Source: Nitrospinota bacterium (lineage in GTDB: Bacteria > UBA8248). From it: DNA of 5,077 nucleotides. Under the pieces are notes generated by a model that ran no database searches, was not told the origin of the DNA, and saw only the letters and a list, made by a program, of their open reading frames with translations. This document shows positions 4,374 through 5,077 of the stretch, one piece after another. Position numbers and translations under genes: made by a program. The stretch is from positions 1-5,077 of the forward strand of contig WTGD01000326.1 of NCBI GenBank assembly GCA_011523725.1, in the 5' to 3' direction. Positions within the stretch are counted from its first letter, which is position 1; every line of letters begins with the position of its first letter.

Positions 4374-5077
4374 TGGGCGATTTATTCGCAAACCTCTATT
4401 TCGGCTTCTCGGTGAGCCTCGCCCCGCACAACCTCCTCGCGTGTTTCATGGGCGTTTTCGTGGGGACGGCCATCGGGGTGCTGCCCGGCCTCGGCCCGGT
4501 CGCCACCATGTCACTACTCCTCCCGATCACGATCAAGATGGAGCCCACGGCCGCCATCATCATCATGGCGGGGGTGTTCTACGGGGCGATGTACGGTGGC
4601 TCCACCACGTCGATTCTGCTCAACCTGCCCGGGGAGGCGTCTTCGGTCGTGACCACCCTGGACGGCTACCAGATGGCGCGGCAAGGACGGGCGGGGCCTG
4701 CGCTCGCCATCTGCGCCTGGGGTTCGTTCATCGCGGGAACGCTGGGCGTCCTGGGCATCACGCTCATGGCGCCCGCCCTGGCCGAGATGGCCGTGAAGAT
4801 CGGCCCGCCCGAACTGGTCGCGCTCCTGTGCCTGAGCTTCCTGCTGGTGGTCCAGTTCAGCGGCGGCTCGCGCCCGCGCGCAGCAGCTTCGGCCCTGCTC
4901 GGGTTCCTGCTCTCCACCGTCGGCCTGGACCCGGTGGAATCCACGCCGCGCTATGACTTCGGCACCTTCACCCTGATGGACGGCGTGGGCTTCGCTCCCC
5001 TGGTGATAGGGTTGTTCGGCATCTCGGAGGTGCTAATCAACCTGGAGAAATCAGAAAAGATGGAGGTGTTCCAGGGC
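4373..5077 (+). CDS. tctA: TctA large membrane subunit, 5' part (235 residues, cut by window edge)
   Basis: The frame opens at ATG 4373, sharing one base with the tctB stop, and runs to the window end without a stop. Members are usually about 500 residues, so roughly half is present. Conserved features are clear: GVLPGLGP (35-42), the long YGAMYGGSTTSILLNLPGE signature (70-88), LDGYQMARQGRAG (96-108), then GLDPVESTPRYDFG and GLFGISEVL near the end of the visible part. TctA is the multi-helix transport subunit driven by an ion gradient; it moves substrate delivered by TctC across the inner membrane. The repeated GLxP/PGE type motifs are thought to line the substrate path. No frameshift or missing motif is visible. 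Confidence 0.95.
   Translation, partial: MGDLFANLYFGFSVSLAPHNLLACFMGVFVGTAIGVLPGLGPVATMSLLLPITIKMEPTAAIIIMAGVFYGAMYGGSTTSILLNLPGEASSVVTTLDGYQMARQGRAGPALAICAWGSFIAGTLGVLGITLMAPALAEMAVKIGPPELVALLCLSFLLVVQFSGGSRPRAAASALLGFLLSTVGLDPVESTPRYDFGTFTLMDGVGFAPLVIGLFGISEVLINLEKSEKMEVFQG

Noticed and set aside
4441..4956. 171-codon plus-strand frame overlapping tctA
   Set aside because: It is a frame shadow of tctA, rich in His, Arg and Gly; the tctA frame carries all the conserved motifs.

Overview
The window comes from a GC-rich bacterial genome (roughly 60% GC by eye) with compact, overlapping operons. Gene content gives no firm taxon. A periplasmic-receptor-dependent tripartite tricarboxylate transporter (TctC-TctB-TctA), an ArsR/SRPBCC pair, a DinB-like protein and G/C-run or palindromic intergenic repeats together suggest a Gram-negative environmental lineage. 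Candidates are an uncultivated soil or groundwater proteobacterium, Desulfobacterota or Tectomicrobia-like organism. That placement is inference.

Layout. (1) Positions 1-309, minus strand: the 5' part of a membrane protein with an HEFTH zinc-protease-type motif, cut by the window edge. (2) Positions 310-637: a divergent intergenic region. It holds a strong sigma70-type promoter (TTGACT, 17 bp, TATATT) whose start region is covered by a perfect 16-bp palindrome, TTAACCAGATGGTTAA. A well-spaced ribosome site and a doubtful 44-codon leader ORF follow. (3) Positions 638-1650: a small four-helix membrane protein and a DinB-superfamily protein. The approximately 60 bp before the DinB start is an 82%-identical copy of the approximately 60 bp just downstream of the promoter. 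(4) Positions 1669-1833: a 165-bp element with 19-bp terminal inverted repeats, resembling a MITE, sitting between the DinB gene and the next gene. (5) Positions 1880-2655: an ArsR-family repressor overlapping an AHSA1-type SRPBCC protein by 4 bp. (6) Positions 2656-2938: a nested palindromic repeat, a second sigma70-type promoter (ATGACA, 18 bp, TATACT) and a structured 5' leader. (7) Positions 2939-5077: tctC, tctB and the 5' half of tctA, tightly packed as one operon.

How the parts may work together. Genes from 638 to 2655 look like one accessory module: membrane protein, DinB-like, ArsR and SRPBCC. It is probably read from the 419-447 promoter and possibly repressed by its own ArsR protein at the palindrome. 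The inserted repeat element now separates its two halves. The tct operon would import a carboxylate, with the soluble receptor binding it in the periplasm and the TctAB membrane pair moving it inward. I found no clearly undescribed multi-gene system. The most interesting signals are the operator over the promoter, the duplicated leader, and the repeat element inserted into the likely operon.
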